Assembly (NCBI RefSeq): GCF_003201565.1
Contig: NZ_QJJP01000012.1
Coordinates: 29,958-93,957 of the forward strand
DNA: 64,000 nt
Reading direction: 5' to 3'
Origin: Nitrosomonas sp. Nm84
GTDB lineage: Bacteria; Pseudomonadota; Gammaproteobacteria; Burkholderiales; Nitrosomonadaceae
Shown one piece after another: positions 8,674 to 19,462 of this stretch; position 1 is the stretch's first letter, and every line of letters starts with the position of its first letter. A program made the position numbers and the translations under genes. The notes below the pieces were generated by a model, which saw only the letters and a list, made by a program, of their open reading frames with translations, did not search any database and was not told the origin of the DNA.

Positions 8674-10836
8674 TCAGTTTGCCAGCTTTGAAAGATCGGC
8701 TATCCGGTTCATGATCTGATGGAGCTGCGCCAATAAGACGAGGCGGTTATTGCGCAATTTTTCATCGTCAACGTTCACCATCACATGATCGAAAAAGGTA
8801 TCGACCGGAGCTTTCAAGGCGGCGAGTATTTGCAGGGAAGTGGTGTAATCTCCGGCGTCAAAAGCCTCTTTAGTTTTGGAAGAAAGGCTGGTTAATGCCT
8901 GATGCAGCGCTTGTTCGGCGAGTTCCTGCAGCAAACTGGCATCCACCTCTTTATTGATGCCACCATTCGTTTTCTTAAGGATATTGCCAACCCGCTTGTT
9001 GGCAACCGCCAGACTGACCGCCTCGGGCAATACTGCAAAAGCGCGTACGGCGGCGAGGCGTTTGGGAATATCACTTAAATTTTGCGGATTCAAACTGAGA
9101 ACAGCGTCGACTTCCTGTGCGGTGTAGCCTTGCTCACGTAAATTTCCAGCGAGGCGTTCATGGATAAAAGTCAGCAACTGTTTGCCCGATTCTTTTGCAA
9201 CAATCCATTGTTTTGAAACAATACTTGATAGCTGCAAGCTTGCCCATTGCTTAGGAATTTCCTTATCTTCTATAATTTCAATCACCTGTTGAATCAATTT
9301 ATCCAACTCAAGGGGTAAGCTTTTCTCAATTAATATGCGGATAACACCAAGTGCATGGCGACGTAATGCAAACGGATCTTTGTCACCGGTCGGAATTTGA
9401 CCGATTCCAAACATGTTCACCAATGTTTCCAGTTTATCTGCCAATGCAACACAGACACCAACTAGGTTGCGCGGCAATTCGTCGCCAGCAAAGCGCGGCT
9501 TGTAGTGATCTTCAATGGCAAACGCAATATCGTCGCCCAATCCTTCATGCTGCGCATAATAGCGTCCCATAATGCCTTGCAGTTCTGGGAATTCACCCAC
9601 CATATCCGTGAGCAAATCCGCTTTCGCCAGCGTAGCGGCCTCATAAGCCTGAGCAGCCAGTGCATCGCCATCCAATTGCTGTCCGATCATGCTTGCGATC
9701 GCTCGGACATAGTGCATGCGCAGCCCCTGCGTACCCAGTTTATTGTGGTAAACCACCTTATCCAATGCCGGCAAGCGCGACGCCAGTGTTTTTTTACGAT
9801 CCTGGTCAAAGAAAAACTTGGCATCGGCCAAACGTGAACGCACCACGCGCTCGTTTCCGGCAATCACCAGACCTGGATCGGTGGGTCGGATATTGGAAAC
9901 CAGCAGAAACTTGTTGGCCAGCTTTCCTTGCGCATCCAGCAGCGGCAAATATTTCTGATTGGCTTTCATGGTCAGAATCAAACATTCCTGCGGCACTTGC
10001 AGAAATTCCTCAGCAAATTTCCCTGCCAACACGTTGGGATGTTCAACCAATGCGGTGACTTCGTCCAACAAAGCGTCATCATCAACCGGGGTGAGATTTT
10101 CCTTCACAGCAGCGACAGCGAGCTGACGCTCAATTTCCACGCGGCGCTCGGCAAAACTGGCAATCACGGCACCTTCAGTCAGCAGTTGTTGTGCATAGCT
10201 ATCCGCATTGTGCAACACGATGGGATTTACTTTGGCTTCAAAACGATGTCCCTGCGTTTCGCGCCCGGCTTGCAAACCGAGGATATTCACCGGAACAATT
10301 TCGGCACCATGTAATGCGATCAATGCATGCACCGGACGTACAAAATTGACGCTGCTCCAGCCGTCTGCCAGCTGGTACGTCATGACTTTGGGAATCGGCA
10401 ATTGACCGATCGCTTCCTGCAAGGCTTTTTGCAGACCGTCAGTTAGCAGCATGCCCTTGGCGACAACATCCAAAAACAAGGTTTCGGTCTTGCCGTCCAT
10501 CACGCGCTTGAGGTGCGGCACCACTGAGGCATCCGCCCCAAGGCTCGCCAGTTTTTTCAATAACGGCGGTGTTGCCTGGCCTTGCGCATCCAATCCGACC
10601 GCGACCGGCATCAATTTCTGCGTGACCGCTTTATCGGCGGCTTGCGCTGATACGCCGGTAATATGTACCGCCAGACGTCGCGGCGAGGCATACGCGGTAA
10701 CCTGCGCACCCGCCGCCAAAAGATCTTGCGCTTTCAAGCCGGCAACCAATAATTCCGCAAAGCTGTTGCCAAGCTGCTTCAGCGACTTAGGCGGCAGTTC
10801 CTCGACCAACAATTCAACGAGTAGATTTTTGGTCAT
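8674..10836 (-). CDS. glyS: Glycyl-tRNA synthetase beta subunit
   Basis: A 720-residue subunit of the alpha2beta2 glycyl-tRNA synthetase. The frame is open to 10875, but the family start [17 protein letters not shown] begins at 10836, where ATGA overlaps the glyQ stop by 4 bp. The chain carries the HD-like domain around [13 protein letters not shown] and the C-terminal anticodon-binding (DALR-like) domain ending [13 protein letters not shown]. It is required for tRNA recognition together with GlyQ. Length is slightly above that of the E. coli protein (689). Confidence 0.96.
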   Translation of the reverse strand: MTKNLLVELLVEELPPKSLKQLGNSFAELLVAGLKAQDLLAAGAQVTAYASPRRLAVHITGVSAQAADKAVTQKLMPVAVGLDAQGQATPPLLKKLASLGADASVVPHLKRVMDGKTETLFLDVVAKGMLLTDGLQKALQEAIGQLPIPKVMTYQLADGWSSVNFVRPVHALIALHGAEIVPVNILGLQAGRETQGHRFEAKVNPIVLHNADSYAQQLLTEGAVIASFAERRVEIERQLAVAAVKENLTPVDDDALLDEVTALVEHPNVLAGKFAEEFLQVPQECLILTMKANQKYLPLLDAQGKLANKFLLVSNIRPTDPGLVIAGNERVVRSRLADAKFFFDQDRKKTLASRLPALDKVVYHNKLGTQGLRMHYVRAIASMIGQQLDGDALAAQAYEAATLAKADLLTDMVGEFPELQGIMGRYYAQHEGLGDDIAFAIEDHYKPRFAGDELPRNLVGVCVALADKLETLVNMFGIGQIPTGDKDPFALRRHALGVIRILIEKSLPLELDKLIQQVIEIIEDKEIPKQWASLQLSSIVSKQWIVAKESGKQLLTFIHERLAGNLREQGYTAQEVDAVLSLNPQNLSDIPKRLAAVRAFAVLPEAVSLAVANKRVGNILKKTNGGINKEVDASLLQELAEQALHQALTSLSSKTKEAFDAGDYTTSLQILAALKAPVDTFFDHVMVNVDDEKLRNNRLVLLAQLHQIMNRIADLSKLAN

Positions 10837-11753
10837 GATGCAGATTCCACGATATCCGGCATTTGCGCAACCCATTCAGGAGGTGCCATGGGAAAATTCA
10901 GCTTTTTACGGCTGTCGTAATACGCTTTGGCGACCTGCCGCGACAGATTTCGGATACGTCCGATATAGGCAGCACGTTCGGTGACTGAAATAGCGCCGCG
11001 CGCATCCAGCAGATTAAACGTATGCGCCGCTTTCAGCACTTGCTCGTAGGCTGGCAACGCTAATTGCTGCGCGATTAAATGATTCGCCTGCGCCTCGTGC
11101 TTACCGAAGGCCAGAAACAGAAATTCGGTGTCGCTTTGTTCAAAGTTATATTTCGATTGCTCCACCTCGTTTTGATGGTACACATCGTGGTAACTCAATC
11201 CTTTGGTCCAAACCAGATCAAATACACTTTCCACGCCTTGCAGATACATCGCCAAGCGTTCCAGTCCATACGTAATTTCTCCCGTGATCGGTTTGCAATC
11301 AATGCCGCCGACTTGTTGGAAATAAGTAAATTGCGTGACTTCCATGCCATTGAGCCAAGTTTCCCAACCTAAGCCCCAAGCACCCAACGTGGGATTCTCC
11401 CAATCGTCCTCAACCAGGCGCACATCATTTTGCGTCAAATCAAATCCCAACTCGCGCAATGATTCAAAATACAAATCCAGAATATTTTTCGGGGCCGGTT
11501 TGAGCACTACCTGGAACTGATAATAATGCTGCAAGCGATTGGGATTGTCGCCATAACGACCGTCTTTAGGCCGGCGCGATGGTTGCACGTACGCCGCTTT
11601 CCACGGCTCGGGGCCGATAGCGCGCAAAAAAGTGGCGGTATGACTCGTTCCCGCGCCCACTTCCATATCGTAAGGCTGCAAAATTGCACAGCCCTGCTTG
11701 GCCCAATACTGTTGCAGTTTAAGAATAATTTCTTGGAAAGTCAGTGTCGGCAT
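10833..11753 (-). CDS. glyQ: Glycyl-tRNA synthetase alpha subunit
   Basis: A 306-residue class II catalytic subunit that forms glycyl-adenylate. It starts with the usual [34 protein letters not shown] block, has the motif 2 segment [15 protein letters not shown], and ends with the RLNFP-like [10 protein letters not shown] region. Length agrees with E. coli GlyQ (303). It is the first gene of a tight glyQ-glyS-gmhB-plsC-ygjP run on the minus strand, with overlaps or gaps of 3 bp or less throughout. Confidence 0.97.
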   Translation of the reverse strand: MPTLTFQEIILKLQQYWAKQGCAILQPYDMEVGAGTSHTATFLRAIGPEPWKAAYVQPSRRPKDGRYGDNPNRLQHYYQFQVVLKPAPKNILDLYFESLRELGFDLTQNDVRLVEDDWENPTLGAWGLGWETWLNGMEVTQFTYFQQVGGIDCKPITGEITYGLERLAMYLQGVESVFDLVWTKGLSYHDVYHQNEVEQSKYNFEQSDTEFLFLAFGKHEAQANHLIAQQLALPAYEQVLKAAHTFNLLDARGAISVTERAAYIGRIRNLSRQVAKAYYDSRKKLNFPMAPPEWVAQMPDIVESAS

Positions 11754-11788
11754 GAAGAATCTGGATTAAACCACCATTAAAATGAACA

Positions 11789-13306
11789 TTAACTGGATTT
11801 TACAGGGTTTTTTGTACGGCGCGAAAGCGCGGACATCAATCCGATACACACCAGCAAGCCGGCCAGTCCAAGCACCGGGTAATTGCCGGCACGCACATAC
11901 GGTGTGGCGCCGCTGAAACCTTGCGCTAGTCCGCGCAGCGCTGCAGTAGTGAAAATTTCGATGGTTTGCAATACTCTGCCGCGCTCGTCGATAATCGCCG
12001 TCACACCGGTGTTGGTGGCGCGCAACATATAGCGTCCGGTTTCCAATGCGCGCATTTGCGAAATCTGCAGATGCTGCTGCGGCCCGATCGAGCGCCCGAA
12101 CCAGGCATCATTGCTGACATTGACCAACATGGTTGCCTGTGGCAATTGATAAATAATCTCTTCGCCAAATACATCTTCGTAACAGATATTGATGGCAACC
12201 CGTTGTCCCGCTAGATCCATCGGCTGCTGATCCAAACTGCCGCGTGAAAAATCGGATAACGGAATTTGCAGCACCTGAATCACCCAGCCAAAGATGGGTT
12301 TCAACGGGATAAATTCACCAAAAGGCACCAGGTGGTGTTTGCGATAGCGCTGTTCCGGCGCGGAACCATAACTGAACATGGTGTTGTAATAGTCGTCACT
12401 GCCATCAACGGTGCGCTCAGCCAGACCAATCAGAACATCACCATCATTGTTTCTGGCATGTGCGGCAAGATGAGACAAATAGGATTGTGGCATGACGTCG
12501 CTGAAAAGCGGAATGGAAATTTCCGGTGTCACAATGAGTCGACTATCGCTTTCCAAAATCAACTTGGCATAAGTTTCCATGGAATTCTCGAGATGATCTT
12601 CACGCCATTTCATATCCTGTGCGATATTGCCTTGCAGCAGACTCACCGTGATCGGCTCTCCCTCAGGTTTTACCCACTCGATCGCTTGTAAACCAAAACC
12701 ACCGAGCCAAATCAAAACGAATGGCAATCCATAACGCCATTTCCTGAAACCTGTTTCCGTCCAAAGAAAAAGCAACGCCGCGCTGAGTATCAACACCATC
12801 GAAATACCATACACACCGATGATGGGTGCAAAACCTGCCAACGGACTGAATGGCGCCTGTGAATAGCCGAGCGCCAGCCATGGAAAGCCGGTAAATAGAT
12901 AACCGCGTAGCCATTCAAACAGCATCCATAGCGCAGCGGCGACCGCTGCCCAGATGAGCGGTGATGTGAGCCGCAGCTTGGCTAATATCCAAACACTCAA
13001 AGCCGGGAATAGCGATAGATAAGCGCATAGTACGATCAGCGCAATCACCGCGATGGGCATCGGCATGGCACCAAAATCATGCAGGCTGACATAGATCCAG
13101 GTTACTCCCGCACAAAATAATCCCATGCCAAAACAAAACCCAAGCAAGGCTGCGCGCATAGGGGAGCGGCTTCTATGGCAAAATCCCAACAGCACGGCCA
13201 GCGTGATGATCGGTACCGGAAACAGATAAAATGGCGCAAAACCGAGCACGGTCAGCATGCCCAGTAAAAAAACAATGATCAGATGAATGCTATACAGATT
13301 TTTCAA
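11789..13306 (-). CDS. lnt: Apolipoprotein N-acyltransferase
   Basis: A 505-residue inner-membrane enzyme that adds the third acyl chain to lipoproteins before they are sorted by the Lol system. The first 200 residues hold six or so membrane helices, and the rest is a nitrilase-fold domain on the periplasmic face. The catalytic triad is visible as Glu (VTPEIS, about 262), Lys (RKHHLVPFGEF, about 323) and Cys (NICYEDVFGE, 375). The frame begins with TTG at 13306 with no strong ribosome site; an ATG 16 codons later is an alternative. lolB at 17.7 kb acts later in the same pathway. Confidence 0.93.
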   Translation of the reverse strand: MKNLYSIHLIIVFLLGMLTVLGFAPFYLFPVPIITLAVLLGFCHRSRSPMRAALLGFCFGMGLFCAGVTWIYVSLHDFGAMPMPIAVIALIVLCAYLSLFPALSVWILAKLRLTSPLIWAAVAAALWMLFEWLRGYLFTGFPWLALGYSQAPFSPLAGFAPIIGVYGISMVLILSAALLFLWTETGFRKWRYGLPFVLIWLGGFGLQAIEWVKPEGEPITVSLLQGNIAQDMKWREDHLENSMETYAKLILESDSRLIVTPEISIPLFSDVMPQSYLSHLAAHARNNDGDVLIGLAERTVDGSDDYYNTMFSYGSAPEQRYRKHHLVPFGEFIPLKPIFGWVIQVLQIPLSDFSRGSLDQQPMDLAGQRVAINICYEDVFGEEIIYQLPQATMLVNVSNDAWFGRSIGPQQHLQISQMRALETGRYMLRATNTGVTAIIDERGRVLQTIEIFTTAALRGLAQGFSGATPYVRAGNYPVLGLAGLLVCIGLMSALSRRTKNPVKSS

Positions 13307-13703
13307 GCGAACCCGCGAGATGACTTAATGGATAAAAAGAGTGAACAAGGTACAAAGCAGTCGATAGAATAAGTGCAACGTGCAGTATGAGTTATGTGAA
13401 CTTTCATGATCTGATGCTATTCTCATCCTTTCTTATCATAAATTAATTAATGACTGCTTTGCGCGCAATTCTAACATTGCTTAGCGTGGTGACATAAAAT
13501 ACTACAAGCGCTAAATAATTATTTATTCACTTTATTGTCGGTATAAAAGTAGAATATGCGCATTGATGATGATAAAAATCTACCTACGGGTGCAAAGATC
13601 AAGCGGTGAAAAATGATATTAAGTAATTTAATTTCATAGTTCTTTCAAGTATCGCGGAATAGTTGTATCTTTTATCTTATATTTGGAACCAATTGGATTT
13701 TTC
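13307..13703. other. Divergent intergenic region lnt / TPR lipoprotein
   Basis: About 400 bp between divergently transcribed genes. It is AT-rich in its right half and must hold promoters for both. I see no ORF, strong hairpin or recognisable operator, and could not assign promoter boxes confidently. Confidence 0.4.
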
Positions 13704-15446
13704 ATGAAATTTAGAATTCTATGCGTGTTACTGCTGCTTGGATTGACTGCCTGCGCGCAGATTCCAAACAAAGAAGGAGTAGAGGAAACAGGAGAATCCA
13801 CTGAGCAGGAACAAGAAGAAATCAATCCGCTCAATTTACCCAAGCAGGAATTAACCGCACCTATTTTATTTGATTTTTTGGTAGGCGAAACCGCCTTACA
13901 GCGCGGCAATCTGGATATTGCCGTTAATCGCTATATCAAGCTGGCCAAGATTACGCGCGATCCTCGGATCGCAAAACGTGCCAGTGAAATTGCTTTGCAC
14001 GCAGGGAATCCATATGCAGCAGAACAAGCGATCACCATGTGGGTCGCACTTGAGCCCGATTCGGTGGATGCACGCCAAACCATTGCAGCGTTATTGGTCA
14101 ATCTGGGCAAACTGGATGCAGCACGGCCGCATCTGGAAAAATTACTGGCTTCAGAAAAAGACGGCGTAGGCAATGCATTCATGCAACTTAATCAGCTGTT
14201 GTCACGCAACCCCAATAAAGCGGCCACATTACAATTAGTACAGCAACTCGCCCAGCCCTATAAAGATTTACCGGAAATCCATTTTTCAATTTCCCAGGCA
14301 GCGTGGTTTGCCAACCAGCATCAGCTAGCGCTGAAAGAAATGCAACGAGCACTGGCGTTACGTCCCGATTGGGAAATCGCCGCGATTCACAATGGAAGAA
14401 TATTACAGCGTACATCCAATAGTGACGCGAGCGAGTTTTATCATGATTACTTAAAAAAATATCCCGCAGCCAACGAGGCCAGGATTGCTTATACCCGGGT
14501 ATTAATTAACGACGGTCGTACTGATTTAGCTCGGGAACAGTTGCAATTCTTGCTAGCCAAGAACCCGGAAGATCCTGAAATCATGCTGGCCATTGGATTG
14601 CTCGCTACCGAAATGGGCGATTTTGATATCACGGAAACAAGCTTTAAGAAAGCGCTGAGCCTGGGATATAAAGATCCAAACGCTATCCATTTTCATCTAG
14701 GACAGGTCTACGAGGAAACAAAGCGCCCCGATGCTGCGATGGAGTCGTATCAAATGGTAAAAAACGGTCCACGCTATTTACCGGCACAAATACGTTACGC
14801 AGATTTATTGGCTTCGAAAGGCTATGTGAACGAAGCACGCGAACATTTGCAGAAACTTCCAGCCACCAACGATCAGCAAGCAGCACATTTGATACTGGCA
14901 GAAGCGCAAATTTTGCGAAGAACCAGAGCGCATCGGGAGGTATTTAACTTATTGAGTGATGGGTTAAAGAAACTGCCTGATTATCCTGAGTTGCTTTATG
15001 ATCGGGCTTTAGCAGCGGACAAACTGGGCAAGTTTGCTGTTCTCGAACAAGATCTGCGTAAACTGATAAAACTCAAACCGGACAATGCCCATGCTTACAA
15101 TGCATTGGGTTATAGTCTCGCTGAGCGTGGCAATCAATTACCGGAAGCTTTGAAATTAATTCGCAAAGCGGTCGAATTGTCTCCGGAAGATCCCTATATT
15201 ATGGATAGCTTGGGTTGGGTATATTATCGCATGGGTAATTTTACTGAGGGATTGAATTACTTGAATCTGGCTTTCGCTGCTCGCCCTGATCCAGAAATTG
15301 CAGCGCATCTGGGAGAAGTACTGTGGATGCAGGGCGCCAAAGAAGATGCTAAAAATATCTGGCGTTTTGCCTTAGAGAAAGACCCGGATAACGAAGTATT
15401 GATTGAAACCTTGCAGCGTTTTATTAAAAAGAAAGTGGTGGATTAA
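13704..15446 (+). CDS. TPR-repeat outer-membrane lipoprotein
   Basis: A 580-residue secreted lipoprotein made largely of tetratricopeptide repeats. I start it at the ATG at 13704, since the signal peptide MKFRILCVLLLLGLTAC begins there and ends in a lipobox (LTAC) with Cys17; the frame is open 7 codons further up. A Glu-rich linker (about 20-45) follows, then a long array of helix pairs. The clearest repeats are at the C-terminus (NAHAYNALGYSLAERGNQLPEALKLI, DPYIMDSLGWVYYRMGNFTEGLNYL). Such proteins act as scaffolds for envelope complexes. In betaproteobacteria a TPR protein often sits near lolB and ispE, as here; its own partner is unknown. Confidence 0.88.
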   Translation: MKFRILCVLLLLGLTACAQIPNKEGVEETGESTEQEQEEINPLNLPKQELTAPILFDFLVGETALQRGNLDIAVNRYIKLAKITRDPRIAKRASEIALHAGNPYAAEQAITMWVALEPDSVDARQTIAALLVNLGKLDAARPHLEKLLASEKDGVGNAFMQLNQLLSRNPNKAATLQLVQQLAQPYKDLPEIHFSISQAAWFANQHQLALKEMQRALALRPDWEIAAIHNGRILQRTSNSDASEFYHDYLKKYPAANEARIAYTRVLINDGRTDLAREQLQFLLAKNPEDPEIMLAIGLLATEMGDFDITETSFKKALSLGYKDPNAIHFHLGQVYEETKRPDAAMESYQMVKNGPRYLPAQIRYADLLASKGYVNEAREHLQKLPATNDQQAAHLILAEAQILRRTRAHREVFNLLSDGLKKLPDYPELLYDRALAADKLGKFAVLEQDLRKLIKLKPDNAHAYNALGYSLAERGNQLPEALKLIRKAVELSPEDPYIMDSLGWVYYRMGNFTEGLNYLNLAFAARPDPEIAAHLGEVLWMQGAKEDAKNIWRFALEKDPDNEVLIETLQRFIKKKVVD

Positions 15447-15591
15447 CGGTTTGAGATGAAGCCGAGCAAAATAACACCATGAGAACAATCATAGTTAACA
15501 AGTCAAGCTATAATAAGCACGACAGTATAATTGACCAGCACTATCAATATCATCAATCAACTTTCTATGGTTATCGATAGAATCCTCAGAC

Positions 15592-16359
15592 ATGCTTAAC
15601 ACTTCACCCGTACTTGAATTTAAAAGCAGTACCTTCTTTGCACCTATTTTGATTCTTTTCAACAATGACATGGCCGCAATTGAAGAAGCACTGCAGGATA
15701 AAATAAGCCTGGCACCGGAGTTTTTTAAAGATTCTCCACTGATTGTCGATTTGCGTGAACTCAACAAACAGAGCCAGGATCTGGATTTTACTCAGATAGT
15801 GCAGATATTGCGTAGAGTTGGCTTTTTCCCGATAGGTATTCGCGGCGGTAACGAGCAGCAAAATAAACAGGCGCGAGCATTATCCATTCCGCTTGACACC
15901 GTACGCGAGCAAAACAGTTCTATCAATATTGGCGAAACACAAAAACAGGAAACCACGCCACAACCTTCCGTGCAACCGGAAGTGCCCATTGCCCAGGAAT
16001 CTACAAATCCTATTCCTGCTCCGCCCGCTCCTGCAGCAGCAACACTCGTTACGCAACCGATCCGATCAGGACAACGCATTTATGCATCCGGCGACTTGAT
16101 CATTCTATCTCAGGTCAGCGCAGGTGCTGAAATAATGGCTGAAGGCAACATACATGTCTATAATACGCTGAGAGGCCGCGCGTTGGCAGGCGTGCATGGC
16201 AACACAGCCGCCCGAATATTTTGCTTTGATTTGCAGGCTGAACTTATTTCCATCGCCGGGGATTATAAAACCAGCGAGGATTTAAACAAGCAAACCTACG
16301 CAAATCCGGTACAAATATATTTGCAGAACCATGCATTGATCATTAAAGAGATTGCTTAA
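15592..16359 (+). CDS. minC: Septum site-determining protein MinC
   Basis: A 255-residue inhibitor of FtsZ polymerisation that blocks division near the poles. The N-terminal domain (about 1-100) contacts FtsZ. A Pro/Gln-rich linker (about 115-155) joins it to the C-terminal beta-helix (IRSGQRIYASGDLIILSQVSAGAEIMAEGNIHVYNTLRGRALAG), which dimerises and binds MinD. First gene of minCDE; minD follows after 26 bp. Length is slightly above that of E. coli MinC (231) because of the linker. Confidence 0.95.
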   Translation: MLNTSPVLEFKSSTFFAPILILFNNDMAAIEEALQDKISLAPEFFKDSPLIVDLRELNKQSQDLDFTQIVQILRRVGFFPIGIRGGNEQQNKQARALSIPLDTVREQNSSINIGETQKQETTPQPSVQPEVPIAQESTNPIPAPPAPAAATLVTQPIRSGQRIYASGDLIILSQVSAGAEIMAEGNIHVYNTLRGRALAGVHGNTAARIFCFDLQAELISIAGDYKTSEDLNKQTYANPVQIYLQNHALIIKEIA

Positions 16360-16385
16360 GACCAAATACGGCAAAGGAGGCTCAA

Positions 16386-17198
16386 TTGGCAAGAATAATC
16401 GTCGTGACATCAGGCAAAGGCGGTGTTGGTAAAACCACAACAAGCGCAGCAATCGCCATGGGGTTGGCAAAAGCTGGCCACAAGACTGCTGTGATTGATT
16501 TTGATGTGGGACTACGCAATCTGGATTTAATCTTGGGTTGCGAGCGCCGAGTTGTCTATGATTTCATCAATGTCATCAACGGGGAAGCCAGTCTCAATCA
16601 GGCACTCATTCGTGATAAGAATTGCAATTTGCTATACATTCTTCCAGCCTCCCAGACGCGCGATAAAGATGCACTGACACAAGAAGGGGTCGGTAAAGTC
16701 TTGGATGAATTATCCAAGGAATTTCAATATATTGTTTGCGATTCTCCTGCCGGTATTGAGAAAGGCGCCAATTTGGCACTGTATTTTGCTGATGACGCCT
16801 TTGTCGTCACCAATCCAGAAATTTCTTCGGTACGAGACTCGGATCGCATGCTGGGTATTTTATCCAGCAAATCACGTCGAGCGGAGAGAAATGAGGAGCC
16901 GATCAAGGAATATTTGTTACTCACCCGATATGATGCTGATCGAGTCAAGTTGGGTGAAATGCTGAGTCTCGAGGATGTTCAAGAAATCCTATCCTTGCAT
17001 TTGTTAGGTATCATCCCTGAATCAAAATCAGTTTTGTCTGCATCTAATGCCGGCATACCCGTCATTCTCGATGAAAAAAGTGAAGCAGGCCAAGCCTATG
17101 CTGATGTCGTCGCGCGATATTTAGGAGAGGAGCGGCCACATCGATTCATTGACGGCAAACAAGGGTTCTTCAGGCGGCTTTTCGGGGGAAGAAAATGA
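16386..17198 (+). CDS. minD: Septum site-determining ATPase MinD
   Basis: A 270-residue ParA/MinD-type ATPase that recruits MinC to the membrane. The deviant Walker A motif GKGGVGKTT is at residues 10-18, and the C-terminal amphipathic membrane-targeting helix is [15 protein letters not shown]. Translation starts at TTG (16386), placed 7 nt after a near-perfect AAAGGAGG ribosome site; no ATG fits the conserved N-terminus ([13 protein letters not shown]). Its stop overlaps the minE start by 4 bp. Confidence 0.97.
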   Translation: MARIIVVTSGKGGVGKTTTSAAIAMGLAKAGHKTAVIDFDVGLRNLDLILGCERRVVYDFINVINGEASLNQALIRDKNCNLLYILPASQTRDKDALTQEGVGKVLDELSKEFQYIVCDSPAGIEKGANLALYFADDAFVVTNPEISSVRDSDRMLGILSSKSRRAERNEEPIKEYLLLTRYDADRVKLGEMLSLEDVQEILSLHLLGIIPESKSVLSASNAGIPVILDEKSEAGQAYADVVARYLGEERPHRFIDGKQGFFRRLFGGRK

Positions 17199-17473
17199 GC
17201 TTACTGGATTATTTTAGATCATCCAAACCTAAAACTGCATCGGTTGCTAAAGAACGATTACAAATTCTTGTTGCACATGAGCGTAGTTATCGCAATCAAC
17301 CTTCCTATTTGCCGCAATTGCAAAAAGAATTGCTGGAAGTTATCCGAAAGTACGTCAACGTGGATCAGGATGCAATATCAGTTAATTTTGAGCAAGATGA
17401 GAATCAGGAGACATTAGAGCTGAACATTGTGCTGCCTGATTATCAGCATTCCGATAAGGGACTCAATAATTAG
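17195..17473 (+). CDS. minE: Cell division topological specificity factor MinE
   Basis: A 92-residue regulator that stimulates MinD ATPase and drives the pole-to-pole oscillation. The anti-MinCD segment ([14 protein letters not shown], about 22-35) and the dimerising beta domain ([23 protein letters not shown]) are both present. The start is an ATGA overlap with the minD stop. A MITE-like repeat begins 20 bp after the stop. Confidence 0.96.
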   Translation: MSLLDYFRSSKPKTASVAKERLQILVAHERSYRNQPSYLPQLQKELLEVIRKYVNVDQDAISVNFEQDENQETLELNIVLPDYQHSDKGLNN

Positions 17474-17493
17474 CCTGTGCATATACCTTCACT

Positions 17494-17626
17494 AGCAGGC
17501 CGTTGAGAAACGTTTCGAATCAGCCAGCACAAGGAGAAACAAGTTTGCTATGCGCGACACATGAACATGTTGAGCTTGTTTTAACGCCATAGCGGCGATG
17601 TGCAGATCGTTTTTCAATGGCCTGCT
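17494..17626. repeat. MITE-like repeat, copy 1
   Basis: A 133-bp element with 19-bp imperfect terminal inverted repeats (left AGCAGGCCGTTGAGAAACG, right reads AGCAGGCCATTGAAAAACG on the other strand, 17 of 19 matching). The interior shares the GCGC..., TGAGC(C)TTGTTTT and AACGCC-TAGCGGC blocks with copies at 49606 and 58149. There is no coding capacity. It separates minE from lolB, and an ATG inside it opens the lolB frame artificially early. Confidence 0.8.
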
Positions 17627-17675
17627 GGAAATCGCCGGCTATTTCTGGATCAATTCGGAGAGTTCTAATAGAACA

Positions 17676-18341
17676 GTGAAAAGCCTTAAATTATTATCGC
17701 CCTGGCGGTTTAGCGCCAATCAGCAGATTATCTATGCGGGAATCCTGATATGTAGTGCTTTTCCATGGATTTCCGGTTGTGTTACCCTGACTGATCAAAC
17801 AACGGCTGACACCACTGTCAAAACCATCCTCATTGAGCCTGCTACCGGTGCTCAAGCTGCTCCAGCCACTGATTTTAATCTGCTCGGCAGAATATCCATT
17901 CAAAGCCCGAACCAAAGTTCCTCCGGCAGCTTTCGCTGGCAACATTTAGCAAGCAGCGATGAAATCTTGTTGTTTACACCGCTCGGTCAGGCAGTGGCGG
18001 AAATAACCAAAGATCAAGAGGGTGTACGTTTAATCACATCGAAGCTGGAAGCTTTCTATGCCAATGATGTAGAAAGCTTAACAGAAGAAATCTTAGGGTG
18101 GCGGTTACCACTCGAAGGCTTGCAATATTGGATACAAGGCATGCACTCACCTGTTACCGCCGCGGAAAAAGATTTGGATAACAAAGATCAGGTGGTAGCT
18201 ATCCGGCAAGATGGTTGGAAAATTTATTATAGTAATTACACGCCTGCACAGCTAAATCATCCCCTTCTTCCCAGAGTTTTATACCTAACGTATGAAAATC
18301 TGAAGATCAAATTGGTCATTGATAATTGGAAAGTTGAATAA
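17676..18341 (+). CDS. lolB: Outer-membrane lipoprotein LolB
   Basis: A 221-residue lipoprotein that receives lipoproteins from LolA and inserts them in the outer membrane. The frame opens at an ATG at 17598, but that codon lies inside the repeat element, so I place the start at GTG 17676 (MKSLKLLSPWRF...), which gives a signal peptide ending in a lipobox (ISGC). A GGAG about 15 nt upstream is a little far, so the start is uncertain. The mature domain shows the family pattern FNLLGRISIQ...GSFRW, LLFTPLGQAVAEI and LGWRLPLEGLQYWI. It stands 38 bp before ispE, the usual lolB-ispE-tRNA-prs order of beta- and gammaproteobacteria. Confidence 0.87.
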   Translation: MKSLKLLSPWRFSANQQIIYAGILICSAFPWISGCVTLTDQTTADTTVKTILIEPATGAQAAPATDFNLLGRISIQSPNQSSSGSFRWQHLASSDEILLFTPLGQAVAEITKDQEGVRLITSKLEAFYANDVESLTEEILGWRLPLEGLQYWIQGMHSPVTAAEKDLDNKDQVVAIRQDGWKIYYSNYTPAQLNHPLLPRVLYLTYENLKIKLVIDNWKVE

Positions 18342-18379
18342 ATTATTCTTTCACTAAAAACAAAAATTACTACTTATCC

Positions 18380-19219
18380 ATGCATACATTTCCGGCTCCC
18401 GCCAAGCTGAATCTTTTTTTACACGTCGTAGGTCGCAGACCGGATGGTTATCATTTATTGCAAACTGTTTTCCGTTTGATAGATTTCTCTGATCAATTAA
18501 GTTTTAAGTTACGTACTGATGGCATCATCAAACTGCACAATCCCATTACAGGTGTGCCAGAGAATAAAGACTTATGCGTTCGTGCTGCCACGCTGCTCAA
18601 ACAAACAACCAATACCCAACAAGGTGTCGATATTTTTCTACAAAAACGGATTCCAATGGGTGGCGGTTTGGGAGGAGGAAGTTCTGATGCAGCGACCACT
18701 TTGCTGGCACTCAATCATTTATGGGAGCTGAATCTGAGCAAAGATCACCTGCTCGAATTAGGATTACAACTCGGCGCTGATGTTCCCATATTTATTTTTG
18801 GGCAAAATGCGTTTGCAGAAGGCGTTGGCGAAAAACTGACAGCCATTGAATTACCGCCAGCTTGGTACTTAGTGCTTGTACCCTCTGTGCAGGTATCGAC
18901 CGCGGAAATTTTTGCAAGTAAGGAATTGACACGCAACACATTACCGATCAAAATACCGCCCTTTTCTGTGTGGCAAGGACATAACGACCTGGAATTAGTC
19001 GTTTGCCAAACATACCCTGAAATAGCCAGATGTTTGGAGTGGCTAAAGCAGCTAGAAAATACTACAATAGCGGCTATGAGTGGTTCGGGTGCTTGTGTGT
19101 TTGCTGAGTTTGAAACAGAGTCAGCAGCACAAAGCGCTTTTGAACAAATTCCTGACAATATGAAAGGCTTTGTAGCAAAAGGATTAGATCTTCATCCGCT
19201 ACACAGGTTGATGAAATAA
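18380..19219 (+). CDS. ispE: 4-diphosphocytidyl-2-C-methyl-D-erythritol kinase
   Basis: A 279-residue GHMP kinase of the MEP isoprenoid pathway. It begins PAPAKLNLFLHVVGRRPDGYH, has the ATP loop PMGGGLGGGSSDAA (about 95-108), and the C-terminal GSGACVFAEF segment. The same pathway's dxr and the prenyl chain enzyme uppS lie further along at 37-40 kb. Confidence 0.97.
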   Translation: MHTFPAPAKLNLFLHVVGRRPDGYHLLQTVFRLIDFSDQLSFKLRTDGIIKLHNPITGVPENKDLCVRAATLLKQTTNTQQGVDIFLQKRIPMGGGLGGGSSDAATTLLALNHLWELNLSKDHLLELGLQLGADVPIFIFGQNAFAEGVGEKLTAIELPPAWYLVLVPSVQVSTAEIFASKELTRNTLPIKIPPFSVWQGHNDLELVVCQTYPEIARCLEWLKQLENTTIAAMSGSGACVFAEFETESAAQSAFEQIPDNMKGFVAKGLDLHPLHRLMK

Positions 19220-19225
19220 AGATTT

Positions 19226-19300
19226 TGGGGAGTCGCCAAGTGGTAAGGCACCGGATTTTGATTCCGGCATTCGTAGGTTCGATCCCTACCTCCCCAGCCA
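19226..19300 (+). tRNA. tRNA-Gln (UUG anticodon)
   Basis: A complete 75-nt cloverleaf with encoded CCA. The acceptor stem is TGGGGAG / CTCCCCA; the anticodon stem is CCGGA / TCCGG around the loop TTTTGAT, giving anticodon TTG at 19258-19260; the T arm is GTAGG-TTCGATC-CCTAC. It lies 6 bp after ispE and before prs, the usual betaproteobacterial order. Confidence 0.97.
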
Positions 19301-19462
19301 GTTTTAGTTTAGAGAAAACTTCATTTGATTAATTAGTCAATCTATTTCATTAACAAAATAGATGAATAGCAATACAATCATATTCTAAGCTTCTGTAACG
19401 ACTCATATTAACAAGAAAAACCAGTGTTCGTCTTTTCCAGCTAATTATTTCAAAGAAACAGC

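Noticed and set aside
17598..17675. lolB beginning at ATG 17598
   Set aside because: That ATG lies inside the terminal repeat of a MITE-like element and the extra residues do not resemble a lipoprotein signal.
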